A stretch of DNA of 64,000 nt from Odontesthes bonariensis. Lineage: Eukaryota > Chordata > Actinopteri > Atheriniformes > Atherinopsidae. Location of the stretch: NCBI RefSeq assembly GCF_027942865.1, contig NC_134509.1, forward strand, positions 27,474,197 through 27,538,196, read 5' to 3'. Below the pieces are notes generated by a model. That model saw only the letters and a list, made by a program, of their open reading frames with translations, did no database searches and was not told the origin of the DNA. The translations under genes were made by a program, and so were the position numbers. Below, piece by piece: positions 37,999 through 49,540 of this stretch (the first letter of the stretch is position 1; each line of letters begins with the position of its first letter).

Positions 37999-38239
37999 CT
38001 AATTCGTTATTGTCCTGTTATTGTGTCCGAGGCATTTGGCCAATTCAGGAAAGGTTTGAAGAGGGTTATAAAGAAGACACAGAGTGCAAGGACAAAAACA
38101 TGTCTTCTTTTGGAAATATTTTTTAAAGATTTTGGATATTTCAGAGCACACTGTTGATAACTAATGTGTTTCAAATCTTGTTTCATTCTTAAAATAGTCG
38201 TAATTGAATATATGTCAAGAGATGAAGCAGATTCTACTT

Positions 38240-38590
38240 TTTAAGGAAGTTTAGGTAAATCCTCACCAAGATGCGTGAGTGTGCAATCTACTTTGCAGCC
38301 ATCTGTTGGGGCAGCAGCATCAGAGCCAGTGACTCAAAGAAACTAAAGAAACTGATAAAGAAGGCGGGCTCTGTGCTGGGGACTGCACTGGAGTCCATAG
38401 AGCTGATTATGCAAAGAGGAATGCTGCACAAGTTGATGAACAAAATGGATGATGCTGAACACTCTTAAATGATTAAACAACAACATGTGGTCAGTCAGAG
38501 GCTTCTTCAGCTCTGCTTCAACAAAAAAAAAAAAACGGTTACAGAGCTTCATTCTGTCAGTAGCAATGACTCTACATAATGACATTTTTT
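38240..38590 (+). mobile_element. Non-LTR retrotransposon fragment (3' coding end)
   Basis: A frame at 38271-38468 encodes a peptide with YFAAICWGSSIRASDSKKL and KLIKKAGSVLG. This is a sequence typical of the C-terminus of fish LINE ORF2 proteins. It continues, broken, to about 38,585 (QSVRGFFSSA/CFN-like segment, A13 run). It is a fossil, not a host gene. Confidence 0.7.
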
Positions 38591-38733
38591 CAATGACTTG
38601 TGATTATTAACTGTTCGAGCTGGGGAATGATTTCTCTTTTTGGGATTAATGAGTATTATTCAGTTAATTTAATTTCAATCGTGACCTCATAGAGGACTGT
38701 TATTAAACATATTACTTGTTAACCATGTATTTT

Positions 38734-38943
38734 TTTTTTTTTTTTTAAATATTTATTTTTGGGGCTTTTTATGCCTTTATTATAGGACAGTGAAGAGAGA
38801 CAGGAAGCAAGGGGCAGAGAGGGGGAAATAACACGCAGCAAAGGGCCGTCCGATGCGGGACTCGAACCGGGGCCAGCTGCACGAGGACTACAACCTCTGT
38901 ACATGGAGCGTCCGCTGTACCCACCACGACCCCGGACCGCCCT
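38734..38943 (-). mobile_element. tRNA-derived SINE with 15-bp target duplication
   Basis: TTAACCATGTATTTT occurs directly on both sides (38719-38733 and 38944-38958). On the minus strand the element starts GGGCGGTCCGGGGTCGTGG and carries GGTTCGAGTCC (38858-38868). The latter is a good pol III B box. It ends in an A-rich tail, seen here as the poly-T run at 38731-38746. Length is about 210 bp. The tail lies in AT-rich DNA between receptors 2 and 3. Confidence 0.85.
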
Positions 38944-38959
38944 TTAACCATGTATTTTA

Positions 38960-40165
38960 ACATATATCTATCTAACAGATATCTATCGATATCTATATAG
39001 ATAAAAACACTGTCTTTAAGCACACTCCATTATGGATTTATAAAACTGAAATGTTGTTGTGTTTCTCCACCTGCTGGCAGGGAAAAAAGCTGCTTTGTTA
39101 CACATTCAGCAAATTCACATTCCACTTGAAGCGTTGTTTTATTTCTCATTGTTAATTACAAGGAACACTATCATACTTTCCCTCATTTCTGTCATATATA
39201 TACAGTATAATGACATCATATATAATTAAAGTTTCAGTAGGTAAGCAAATGTTAAGTAGGCCAAAAGCTCAGCTTTTATCTAATTTTATTAAATTTCACT
39301 TCAAACTGACATCTTTCTATCACAGATGTCATCATATACAGTAGTTACATGTACTACATGTATAGTTCACCCAGTGCAATGACCCGAGGACAAATAGATA
39401 TGAATGTGTAATCAGCACTTAACTCCTTGTCCAAGGAGACTTCAACGCTTGGGAAGAGTTGAGTTGTTTGCTTTGTAATTACCAACTACTTATGAGAAAA
39501 CTATTTGGCTCTTTAGCAGGTTAAAGTTGTTGTGTTTGCTGTCTATGTGTGAATTTGAAAATAAATAAGTGTATGTTTTTATTTTTAAATGTTACAGCTC
39601 GGAGCACAGTTTGTTTATTAACCCTGAAAAAAATTGAAAATAACATTTCTGTGATAAATTTCCATGAAACAGGAATGATAAGATTCAATGATTTCTTTTT
39701 TTAATGGTTAATATATCACTTCTTAGTAAAAGTTTCAAACTCTGAAAAAGTAATAGCATAATATATATTCATTACTAAGCATCACATTTAAATGCTCTTT
39801 CAAAGCCTCCAGTTAGTCCAGTTTTGGGAACTGGAAATTACCATATTTGGACATGCGGGTGGACCTTCATTGTGCTATTCAAAAGTTCATTGGATAAAGA
39901 TGTATATCTTTGAGGATGAATATGTCAGCTGAAGACTTTTGAGAAAAAAAAAATTTGTGTTCCAGGAGAGAAGTTTATGTCTTTTAAGTGGACCAGAGAT
40001 GTTTGAGATCCAAAGCTCTTCCAACGGAATTTAGCAAACAATGATTGCTTGATTATTTTGTTGAAGAAAAACAGTTTGTCAAGACGCAAAAACCCCACCC
40101 ATTGAGTCCCACAAGCTGCAATGATTTCACTTTCATAGGTAGAGCTTTAGGTGTGGATGTGTTTG
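38960..40165. other. Intergenic between receptors 2 and 3
   Basis: AT-rich sequence with short local repeats (TATCTATCTA-like at 38,960-39,000) and no gene recognised. The promoter elements of receptor 3 start at 40,170. Confidence 0.55.
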
Positions 40166-40170
40166 GAGTG

Positions 40171-40180
40171 AAAGAGGAAG
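40171..40180 (+). promoter_or_regulatory. PU.1-like site upstream of receptor 3
   Basis: AAAGAGGAAG matches the purine-rich core bound by SPI1/PU.1, the main myeloid ETS factor. It is 18 bases before a TATA box, in a typical myeloid promoter layout. Confidence 0.5.
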
Positions 40181-40197
40181 AAGTTTAAAGATATGGC

Positions 40198-40204
40198 TAT
40201 AAAA
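40198..40204 (+). promoter_or_regulatory. TATA box of receptor 3
   Basis: TATAAAA, 72 bases upstream of the start codon at 40270. Confidence 0.6.
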
Positions 40205-40269
40205 GCATCTGTCACTATTTGTCGTCCAGAGCTTGTTGGCACCCAGTGTCGCTGGGGGATAATCTGACA

Positions 40270-43122
40270 ATGTGGACTGCAAGTAAAATGACCTGGATTT
40301 CATGGAGAACATCTCTGGCTGTCTTCATTACTTTACTACAAATCCAAGGTGAGCTGAACCCTGTATATTTAGATTTCTATGCTCAGTTTCCCAGACTTAA
40401 AAACTTTATTCAACAAGATCCTAATTTATTTTTTCACAAGGACTACAGCAGATGGGCTAACGAATGTCAGGAAATGTCAGTTATTAATGTTTACTCATTG
40501 TAAATTTCCTCAACTAACACCAACTCTTACGAACAGCTCTGGTCAGTGTCAAAACCACAGCTGTTATTGGCATTGAAGGTCAGAGATTTGACTTCATATG
40601 TGAATATCCAAGAGGCTGGGAGAAAAATTCCAAGTACTTCTATCATGGTGATGATAAGGAGCCATTCAGTCACCTGATTCAGACAGACCTACGCAACGAG
40701 TGGAAGAGAAAGGGACGCTTATCTATATACGACAACACCACAGGAGCCTTCTTCATCGTAAAGATGGATCAACTCAGTTCAACTGACAGCGGGACATACT
40801 GGTGCGGAGTTGATGTCAGCCCCTTACCTGATCTTATCATTGCCATAGAGCTGAGTGTTTCCCAAGGTACAGTATGTATGGTCACATCACAGGATCACAC
40901 CAGGCTACATGGTTCTCAGTTCTGCAAAGTTTATTCAGTCACACAAAGCAGAATATGTTTCCTTGTAAGTGGTTATCATCTTACAAAAGAATAACTTTAG
41001 ATTTTCTGTGAAGTAAGGTAACATGATCTAATTGAAAAAAATTCAATCAGGGACAAATTGTGACCTAAAAATGTCAGCTCGCATAACACATTAATGAGAA
41101 CTAGGTGGTGTTACTTTATCCAAACGTCTTCTGCTTTTCTGAGGTTTCTATTTCTCTGAAAATAGCAGTGATGTCCAGAAGTCTGGAACCATATTAATAG
41201 CATTTTCATGTAAAAGTGTTAATAATCAGGAAGTTTAAGTTTAAGTTTTACATTTACCGCTCTCTGAAATTGTTGAAAGTTAGTTATCTTAGTGCCTGAA
41301 AACATCTGTCATCGTTATAAATATTACAGTGATCTCTGTAATACAAGTTACCTTTAGCCGTGCTGCATGTATACAGTAAATGCAAACACATTTTTTCTTT
41401 TTTCAGGAAATGAAACAACTGCATCTACCAAGGACCACACGGTACACAGTGAGTAATGTGTGTGTTTGTGTGTCTCCATCTGTATCCACTACAGTCATGA
41501 TTTTACATTTATGTGTGTGAAAATCCTCAAGTATGGATTCCCTGCAGAGCGGAAATGGGCGTTTATCAATCTGAGCGAGCGGACATTCTTCCGTCGGTTA
41601 AAATCTCGATTGTGATAGCTGCACTGCGCAGGAAAAGCTTCTTCCAGAGAGAGAAGATTGTGAAAAAGGATAAGGCTTTCTATCATACAAACTGCAAAAC
41701 TACATAGAGATTAAATGTGATTTTTTTGCTTGTGGTCAAGCCAGATTTGTACAAAATATGAATAGTTCTTTTTTTAATTATCAGACTTACAGCATCTTAA
41801 TTCAGCTGAATAGAGCTGCTCTCATTGATATATTTTTCTGTTTCTGATGTTAGATGGTGAAACAACTCTTAAGACTGAGACTGAATAGCACCCCATTAAG
41901 ACTCCACATGCACCAGCAGACCCTTGCGTGCCTTCTGGTTGCTTTAAGATCCTGATTTTTTATGCAGTGTCATTTGACAGAACCACCTCACTTAAGTAAA
42001 GGAAATGTCTATGCTGGGCTTACAGTTTTATTTTACATGCACCATGAGTCACTGCTCCTGCACTTCCCGCTTGCACTGTCTGCTACCTGCTGCTCACTGC
42101 CTTGACTGCTGAGTGAACACACATTGTACTGCGCTGTCAGGGTAACATTGCCAGCTCACTTGTCTAGTAGCCCAAGGATTTGTTGCCAGTCAAACATGCT
42201 AACAGCACATGCAAGGTTGCAGCTTAATCAGCCAATCACGCCTTGAGACTGAAGAACGCACACGAATTGAAAAACTTCCTCTTTGATTGATAACGTCTAC
42301 TTCCCTTCTACTTGGAATCTGTAAGGTAACCCGCAGTTTTTGGTCTCTTCTGCAGAGTTAACCCTGCAGCTGATCCTGATAACAGGAGCATGTGTGGCAG
42401 CAGTGGTGTTTGTGTGTCTGTTCACATGCTATCTTCTGCTGGCTGTGAAACACAGATCAGGCCCACGTCAGAAAAGAGAGGTTTGTTCATGACTGAAGCT
42501 TTATGCAATGCTGGCAGGATGGCTGTCAGAATAGTAATACTGATCCTTTACGTTTTTTTATCCAAGAGTGTGAACTATCTACGAGGTTGGTACAAACACT
42601 TGGGATAACGAATTGGAGTAGCTTCACTTTTCTTTGTCTGATATAAAAAAGATATAAACTTTTTCATTGTTTAGATGCTGAGAAGGAAAAAAAACTGCTG
42701 TGTCAAAGCGCAGCCTCAGTTGGCAGCATTGCTGTTTTTCTAGTAAAAGTACCATGTTGTGTCGTAATCACAGACAAAATACAATTTAGTTCAGTGTCAG
42801 CTGTGACTATTTCTTCCCACAGACATCATCCGACTATGAGACAATGATGCCCGGGGTAAAAACTGAACCTGAGTTTTGCTGCACCTGCTCGGCCCCTGAT
42901 TGCCCGGATCTTTCAGCTTTACCGCGCCCACCATCTGACCTCCGGCCCAATTTCACATCAAAATATCGGGAGTCCGCAATCTCATTCGGCTTTGGTGAAT
43001 ATGTTGATGTGGATGTTACTGGCATGAGCCAGTATCAACATTTGGACCTCAGCCAGCTGGACGAGAATATCTATCACAGCCTTACTGAAAGCTTCAACCC
43101 TAAACATGGACCTGTTATATGA
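40270..43122 (+). CDS. CMRF35-like/CD300-type receptor 3, lacks second Ig disulfide, ITIM/YxxM tail
   Basis: Five exons: 40270-40348, 40537-40866, 41407-41448, 42356-42480, 42823-43122; 291 residues. The leader has two possible starts (MWTASK and MTWISW). The V domain has the canonical pair, FICEY and DSGTYWCGV. The segment that normally carries the family's second disulfide reads KYFYHGDDKEPF, with no Cys. The stalk is only about 14 residues. The transmembrane helix (LITGACVAAVVFVCLFTCYLLLAV) is uncharged. The tail contains YETM (p85-type SH2 motif), SQYQHL (ITIM consensus), NIYHSL (ITIM-like) and EYVDVDV. It also holds a Cys-rich patch CCTCSAPDC. PU.1-like and TATA motifs precede it. An inhibitory or dual-signal receptor is inferred. 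Confidence 0.87.
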
Positions 43123-43546
43123 CTGTTAAGCCATGAAGAGAAGAGAAAACAAACAGTATGTCTGTATAGTAATTCAGACTAGATGCACCATCTGTGTCCA
43201 GCTTTTTCAGACCCTGAAGCAATATGAATGTGTTTTATATTACATCATTGTTTTCAAGACATGTGACCAATGATTTTATTCAAAGCATATAGTTGAATTT
43301 TAACGCAAAGTCAATAATACACGAAAAGCCAGTGATTTAAGCAGTTCATTTATTTTTTAAGCTCTTTGAATCTTTTCTATTTTTACATCAAAGAATAAGA
43401 CAAATGGCTTTTAATGAACATTGACACTTCTGTCAGCTTCTTCAGAAAACCTTTTGGTATTAGGAAAATATATTTAAAAGTGCTTTTGCTCTTTGTTTAT
43501 TTTTTTTGTGATAAAATTGTAAATATGCCAAGAAAGGCAGAGATAC

Positions 43547-43552
43547 AATAAA
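43547..43552 (+). terminator. Receptor 3 poly(A) signal
   Basis: AATAAA 425 bases after the stop codon, in AT-rich sequence. Confidence 0.6.
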
Positions 43553-43644
43553 GTCTGGGGAGGAATCTCTGAATCTCAACTCAAGCTGTCAAAATTCACA
43601 GAGCAGAGCGGATCCTTCAACCTGTCTAACATAACTCTCTCACA

Positions 43645-43987
43645 TCCATCCATCCATTTTCTATACCTGCTGAATCTGTCAGTTGGGTCGCGGGGGGGCT
43701 GGAGCCTATCCCAACAGTCATCGAGTGAGAGGCGGGGTATATCCTGGAGAGGTCACCAGTCCATCACAGGGCCACACAACCACACACACTCCTAAGGACA
43801 ATTTTAGAGACACCAATTAACCTAACATGCATGTTTTTGGACAGTGGGAGGAAGCTGGGCCAGAGAGAACCCACACACACACAGGGAGAACATGCAAACT
43901 CTACACAGAAATGCCCCAGCTGGGAGTTGAACCTGGAACCTTCTTGCTGTGATGTGATGGTGCTAACCACCAAACCACCGTGCAGCC
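43645..43987. repeat. Interspersed teleost repeat, longest copy
   Basis: Starts CATCCATCCATCCATTTTCTAT, has GGAGCCTATCCCAACAG and ACCTAACATGCATG, and ends AACCACCGTGCAGCCC. This is a very common fish repeat as I recall it. Related fragments are at 14,235, 31,069 and near 45,800. No intact ORF. Confidence 0.7.
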
Positions 43988-44140
43988 CAACTTTCTCAAA
44001 TATTTTACTAAATAAACTAAGTGGTTGTTTTGTGATTTGTTTACTGACCAGTTGCCTCCTGAAAATATACCATGAGGCGAAAGGGAGGGACATTTTGTCT
44101 TTTGGAGGGGAAACTGATCAGAAATGGGAAGTACAATGAC

Positions 44141-44150
44141 AAAGAGGAAC
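44141..44150 (+). promoter_or_regulatory. PU.1-like site upstream of receptor 4
   Basis: AAAGAGGAAC, 105 bases before the start codon, close in sequence to the site before receptor 3. No TATA box is evident here. Confidence 0.4.
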
Positions 44151-44254
44151 CAGTGCAAAAGCAGACACAACATTCATCTAGAGGTTTCTACAGACTTTCA
44201 GTCTGCGTGACTTAAAAAAAAAAAAGCCAAAGAAAGTGACAGAGACGTACACAT

Positions 44255-47200
44255 ATGAGAAACTTGGACATGAGTTGGGTCTTTATGGTCTTTCTTTTGG
44301 AGGGTAAGTTCACAGATGAAGTATTTTGTCTCTTGGTCTCTTTGGTGATTTTGTGGTTGAGAGCTTTTTGTAGTGGAGGTTTTTAACCAAACCTCCAAAT
44401 TGTTGGAGCGCCCAGGAGCACTCCTATGCTTTGAACAATAGTTATTTGCTGTTATTATTTATCTTCTCTGGTACACTTTGTTGGCTTTAAACATTTTGAG
44501 CTGCATGTGCTGATGATCGTTGTGATGCACCTTTAGAGTTAAAAACTATTAAATGTACAACATAGAAATATCTATACTGGGTTTTTTCCACGTTCAATAA
44601 AATGTTCTTTGTTTTGTGACATACATTAAATTTAGCCTCTATACTGTATGATTATTGAAATGAGCTAAAGATGTGGTACAATAAACCACCTGCACCTCAT
44701 AGATGTTGAAACGGTGTCGGTCAGAAGGTAAAAGTGTAATAAACTACTGTTTTTAAGAACTGCACATGTTTATAAGGCTGATAATAGAGTTTGTAGAAGA
44801 TATTGTACACAGTAAAACTACTTTATTCCTCTTGTTGCTTTTGTCTGTGGGTCCCCGTTTAGGGTTTTGGGACACTGACGCCTTGTCAGTGACAGGAGTG
44901 GAAGGACATGCAATCACAATAGAATGCTCTCATACGAATGCCTTCTCCAACGTCAAATATTTTTGCAAAGGAGCGTGCCATAATGAAGACGTCCTGATAA
45001 CAAGCAAAGAGACGGACAAAGAGTCCCATATGAAATACAGTATAAAAGATGAGGGGAACATATTCTACGTGACCATCTTTGATCTGAATCTGGGTGACTC
45101 AGGGACTTACTGGTGTGGAATAGACAGAGCTGGCGTTGACACATACAACAAAGTAACCCTCACAGTAGTGGATGGTGAGTCGTGTCAAAAATGGCTTTTC
45201 TGAAAACGTTTCTCTTCCTCATCAGGGTAAAGGCCTTTATCTAATTAACCTTTGTCTAATAGTTGACCAGAGTTTCACAATAGTTCCTCAAAAAGTCTGT
45301 ATTTTTTCTATGCGACAGAAAGTCGTTTAAAACTGATAATGAAAGCTGATAAAAGGACCAAATGACAGGACACAAGAAAAAAAATAAAAGAAAAAATGAT
45401 CTTGTCTTCCAGGAGATTCGATGATTCCTGGCAGCTCAGCGGCATCTTCTAGTAAGCAACTATCTGTGGGTGTGAAGACATGCCCGTGTGTGAGACAAAT
45501 CCAGCAGAATTCATCTCATTGAATATTGATTGTTGTCCTTTTCTTTTTTTCAGGGAAGCTGGTGTATATAGGAGCAGGTCTTGGTGTGGCTGCACTGGCT
45601 TTGGCGACAGTCCTTCTGATATTCTTCAGGCATAGAAAAAGAGACACCCATGCATCATCTGGTATAAACAAGACTCAACATTTTAAGTTCTCAAAAAGAT
45701 CAGTGCCAGTACCTAAAACAACTACCTAACGGTGATCCAGCAACTGCATAGAAACATAGAAAGTCTTTTGATTTTCAACTACTTTGTTTTAAATGGGTTT
45801 CTCCGCTCAAGCTCCTGCCCCTCGACCCGATCCCCGGAGAAGCGGTGGATGATGGATGGATGGATATATTTAAATGCCTTTAGATGAAACTAGATAGACT
45901 AACAACCTATAACACACATCTTAATGACTTAAACGGACAAACTGTAAACTAGTTCAGCTATTTTTGGCATAGACAGTTATAAAGGCAGTTCCAGCCATCT
46001 GGTTGTTTGCATTTGTTGTTGGTCTGGCAACAAGGCTGTAGAAATATGCCTTTACTGCTAGTCCCACACACTACTTTCTGACAATCTGACCATTTTTTTT
46101 TTCAAATAATCATTAACTTTTTTAATGATTACAGAAATGTCCTTTTTCATAAGGAGGCGTTGGAGAAAATACATCTGAACAAGTCAACCAAAGCCAACCC
46201 TAAAGGTCACTTGTCTGTGCCCTTAGACACAACTCATATTAGAGTTTTTGAAGTTAAATATTGAACTGTTTCCACTTTTAAAAAAAGCCAAAAGGACCAT
46301 GTAAGGGGCTTTGAGTAGTGGGCTGTCAATCAAAAGATGTAAGTGTAGTAACACGTTTGGAAACAATTTAATTCAGTGTGTACTCTCCAAAGTCAGAAAT
46401 ATGACCTCCTATCGTCTTGCCTTAGAACTTTTCTTTGACTTCGTTGAAAAACACCATGAGGTGAAGGATGGTTACAGAAATTCTGAAGGATTCAGGAAAA
46501 GACGACCGCACATGCGACCGTTATAACATACTTACAGCACTGAATGTAAAAATATTCTACATAAAAGAGCATCGAGTTCTTTACCTAATAAATTCTCTTG
46601 ATGTTGTTTCACACAGACTATAATACACATCCTCTTTGTATAATACGATGTAAAATAATACTGCATCATCAAGGTTGGTAATTAAAAAAAGGAAAGAAAA
46701 AGTCAGCAAAGTAAAATACATTATTATCACAAGCTTCTCACACGATCCTCTCCTCGTATTCATTTCCATGAATCCCAGTTAGTACGACTGTATGTATTGA
46801 GCATTGCTTTGAATGTGGCAGCTGTGAGGAAATGTGGCTCTGAATCATCTCCTTTCCTTTCATAATGGTGGCTCAGTATAAAAATATAATTAGTTTTTTG
46901 CTATTTAACTTTGTTTGTGTTTCATCATCCTCTATACAGGAAAGGGCGATGGCACCGTTTATGATATGCAATCCATTCAAGAAAAAGATGCACGTTGTGC
47001 CAACAACACTTGCTCAGCTTCTAATGACGGAGAACCCGACAGCGCCCACTGCCCATCATCCGTCCAGCACCAAGAATTCAGCAGGGATCAGCCAGACATT
47101 ATTTACTCCAACGTCTCATTGGAGCCTCATATCCAACCAGACGACCTCTGTTACTCCACCGTCAGCTTCACAAACCACACGGACTGCACAGCTGTCACAC

Positions 47201-47265
47201 CTCACACTACAACGAACACGTATTCAACTCTTAAACATATATCAAAGGTCCACTGCAATGTCTAA
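44255..47265 (+). CDS. CMRF35-like/CD300-type receptor 4, triple Tyr inhibitory tail
   Basis: Five exons: 44255-44303, 44863-45174, 45413-45451, 45554-45661, 46940-47265; 277 residues. A short signal exon (MRNLDMSWVFMVFLLEG, with a second Met at residue 6) leads to the most canonical V domain of the array: TIECSH, KYFCKGAC (second disulfide), and GDSGTYWCGIDRAGVDTY. The stalk is tiny (13 residues). The uncharged helix is YIGAGLGVAALALATVLLIFF. The last exon holds IIYSNV and LCYSTV, both good ITIMs, and NTYSTL, a near-ITIM close to the C-terminus. Such tails recruit SHP-1/SHP-2 in related mammalian CD300A and CD300F. All early junctions are phase 1. The gene is 1.1 kb after receptor 3. Confidence 0.9.
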
Positions 47266-47800
47266 ACACAGCACTGATCGTTTAAATCTCATTTGCACAT
47301 TTACCATTTTACTTCTCGTGTGAATGATTTAAGGCAGGTTTAATAATATACTTTGAAAAATAACACTGCACAATTTATAAAAAGGGATCCTTTTCCGTGT
47401 ATTTTCTGCTACTGCTGTGGTTTACTTACATAACTTGTACCGGACAGAAATTGAGAAACTGATATAATCAGAAGTTTCAGTACGCAACTTGAGATTCAGA
47501 TTAGTAAATGTCTCTTCTCAGCATCTGACGGTTCTCTAGTACAACTTATTTAATATATTTCATCTTTCTTGCCTTAATATATCTTTAGTTATTATTTGAG
47601 GAAAGAGTTAAAGCAACATTAGAGTGGTTTTGAGCCTTAAAACTATTTGCCTTTGACTCGTTTTGAAGCACACCAGCCTTTGTTATGCACATTACCGACA
47701 GTTTTTTTAATGCTCTGTATCATGACACAGGATAAGTTTATAGTTCTATCTTGATGATAGGAAGACAGAGGAAATTCTTCCCTCAACTTAGCTCGCCACT
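47266..47800. other. 3' flank of receptor 4
   Basis: AT-rich; no clear AATAAA was seen close to the stop codon. No gene or repeat recognised. Confidence 0.4.
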
Positions 47801-47809
47801 TAGGGCCTT

Positions 47810-48335
47810 TGTCTTCATGCTAATGCCAGAAATCCTGGTGTCATATTTAATTCAGAGTTGAATTTTTCTCAGAAAGAAATATGCTCAGGCATGTCGATCC
47901 TTGGTGATGAAAACAGTTACTGCAGCCTTATTGACCTCAAGGTTGGACTTTTGTAAACTCTTTGTATTTTGGTACCTGCCAGTCTGTTTTATCATCTACA
48001 GCTGGTGCAGAATGCTGCAGTAAGACTGAAAAAGAGATATTACTCCAGTTCAAGCTTCCTTCCACTTGCTTCCTATAAAGTACATAACTGATTTTGAATC
48101 TATTTTGTTTGATTTTGAAGCTTTACTCGGGTCTCTATATTTCTGAAGTTCTCTGCCTTTACTCTACCATCAAACCTTTTAGATCCTCCGAACAGTTGCT
48201 TTTATTTGTTTCCCAGACATGGTTAGTCAGTAAGGGAGATTGTGATTTTGCAATGGTTGCTCCAAATCTTTGGAACAACACTCTGGTGATAATTAAATGT
48301 TCTCCATCTACGAGACACATCTAAGGACATGTTCT
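47810..48335 (+). mobile_element. Degenerate L2/CR1-type LINE fragment
   Basis: A degraded coding sequence with frame breaks still shows LQLVQNAAVRL-like (CAGCTGGTGCAGAATGCTGC) and, at 48,094-48,324, SSEQLLLFVSQTWLVSKGDC and FAMVAPNLWN. These correspond to the C-terminal end of L2/CR1-type ORF2. It is far more decayed than the copies at 7.8 and 61.5 kb. Confidence 0.7.
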
Positions 48336-49157
48336 TAGCTTTTAACCTCACTCAGTCTCTTTAGTAGTGTAAATACTTTGCTATTTATCTCTTCAAGTTC
48401 TTTATTTCTTTAATAAACCAGTTTTAATAGCTGTCCTATTCGTTTTCATCCCTTTTGTTTTTAACTTTCAATTGTTGTTTTATGTCCTTTTTCATTGTCA
48501 TTTTCATAGTTTCAATTGCTTTATCTATTTTTCTATCATGTCTTAATTTTGTGGACACAAACGCTAGTTGTATTTTTCTATACTTTTTTTCCCACTTGAA
48601 TTTCCTGAAGTACGTTTGGGGATAAAAATCAAAATACCCTAACATGGAATATCATATTGTCATGATGTCCGACGGGATGACGATAGTGTAAGTTTGTTTG
48701 TCAAAGATTCAGCCCAAACTTGATGCTGACAATTCGATAACAAAAAAAAGACGGAAAGCAAAATAAATTGCAATTAACTGTATTTAACACGTGTACATAC
48801 ATTCCATGATTTAATTGATTTGTTTCTGCTGCTCAGCATGAGTGATGAACATTTAAATGAAAATGTGCCCTCAAATGAACAGTAACAATTTAAAACATGA
48901 CACAGTTATTAATGTTGTATGCTTTTTTTTGCCAAGGATGGGGCCAGTGTTTTACTTCACCGTTTTAGATGTCATATGACATCACATATTGACAGTAAAA
49001 ATGATAGTAGACTAACTGGAGTTTGATACGCACACTGTTGGATGTATATGTGAGGCTACAAGTTTTGAATATTCCATCATTCCCGCTGGATATAATACAT
49101 TAATATCTCTCCTTACGTCGCAGGACAAATAGTGTCTGCCACCTGAATATAAATAGC

Positions 49158-49207
<50 letters not shown>
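49158..49207. repeat. (TTA)n microsatellite
   Basis: About 17 TTA/ATT units without interruption, 330 bases upstream of the candidate first exon of receptor 5. Confidence 0.95.
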
Positions 49208-49540
49208 TTGATCCAAGGATAAGAGTGACACAGGGGACATTGTTCAGTGAAGTTTATCTGTATTTAATTCATTTAAACAGATGATGAGATCATGAGATGT
49301 AGCAGGTGGATAATTACTCTGAATATGAGTCAGTACTCATCTTTCTCTTCTCCTTTGCTGTCTATATTTTTTCTTTCTATGCATTTACTTCCCCTTTTTC
49401 ATGCAAATATGTCAAGCTGTGGACAAGAAAGGAGAAGTTGGCATATTCTTATTTGGGCGGACATAGTTGCAAAGATCAGACTGCTTGAAGAGGAATTCAT
49501 TTTAAAAACAGTTTTGATTGAAAGTGGTTTAACAGTGAGG

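Noticed and set aside
38858-38868. tRNA gene suggested by GGTTCGAGTCC
   Set aside because: The B box lies in a SINE with target duplications; no full cloverleaf is formed.
41513-41707. 64-residue ORF in the receptor 3 intron (contains FYHTNC)
   Set aside because: It looks faintly like a Cys/His motif but has no partner motif, no splice context and no recognised family.
41862-41890. Extra stalk exon of receptor 3 (GTGAAACAACTCTTAAGACT)
   Set aside because: Similar to the 41,407 exon start but it runs into TAG at once and has no donor; at most a decayed duplicate.
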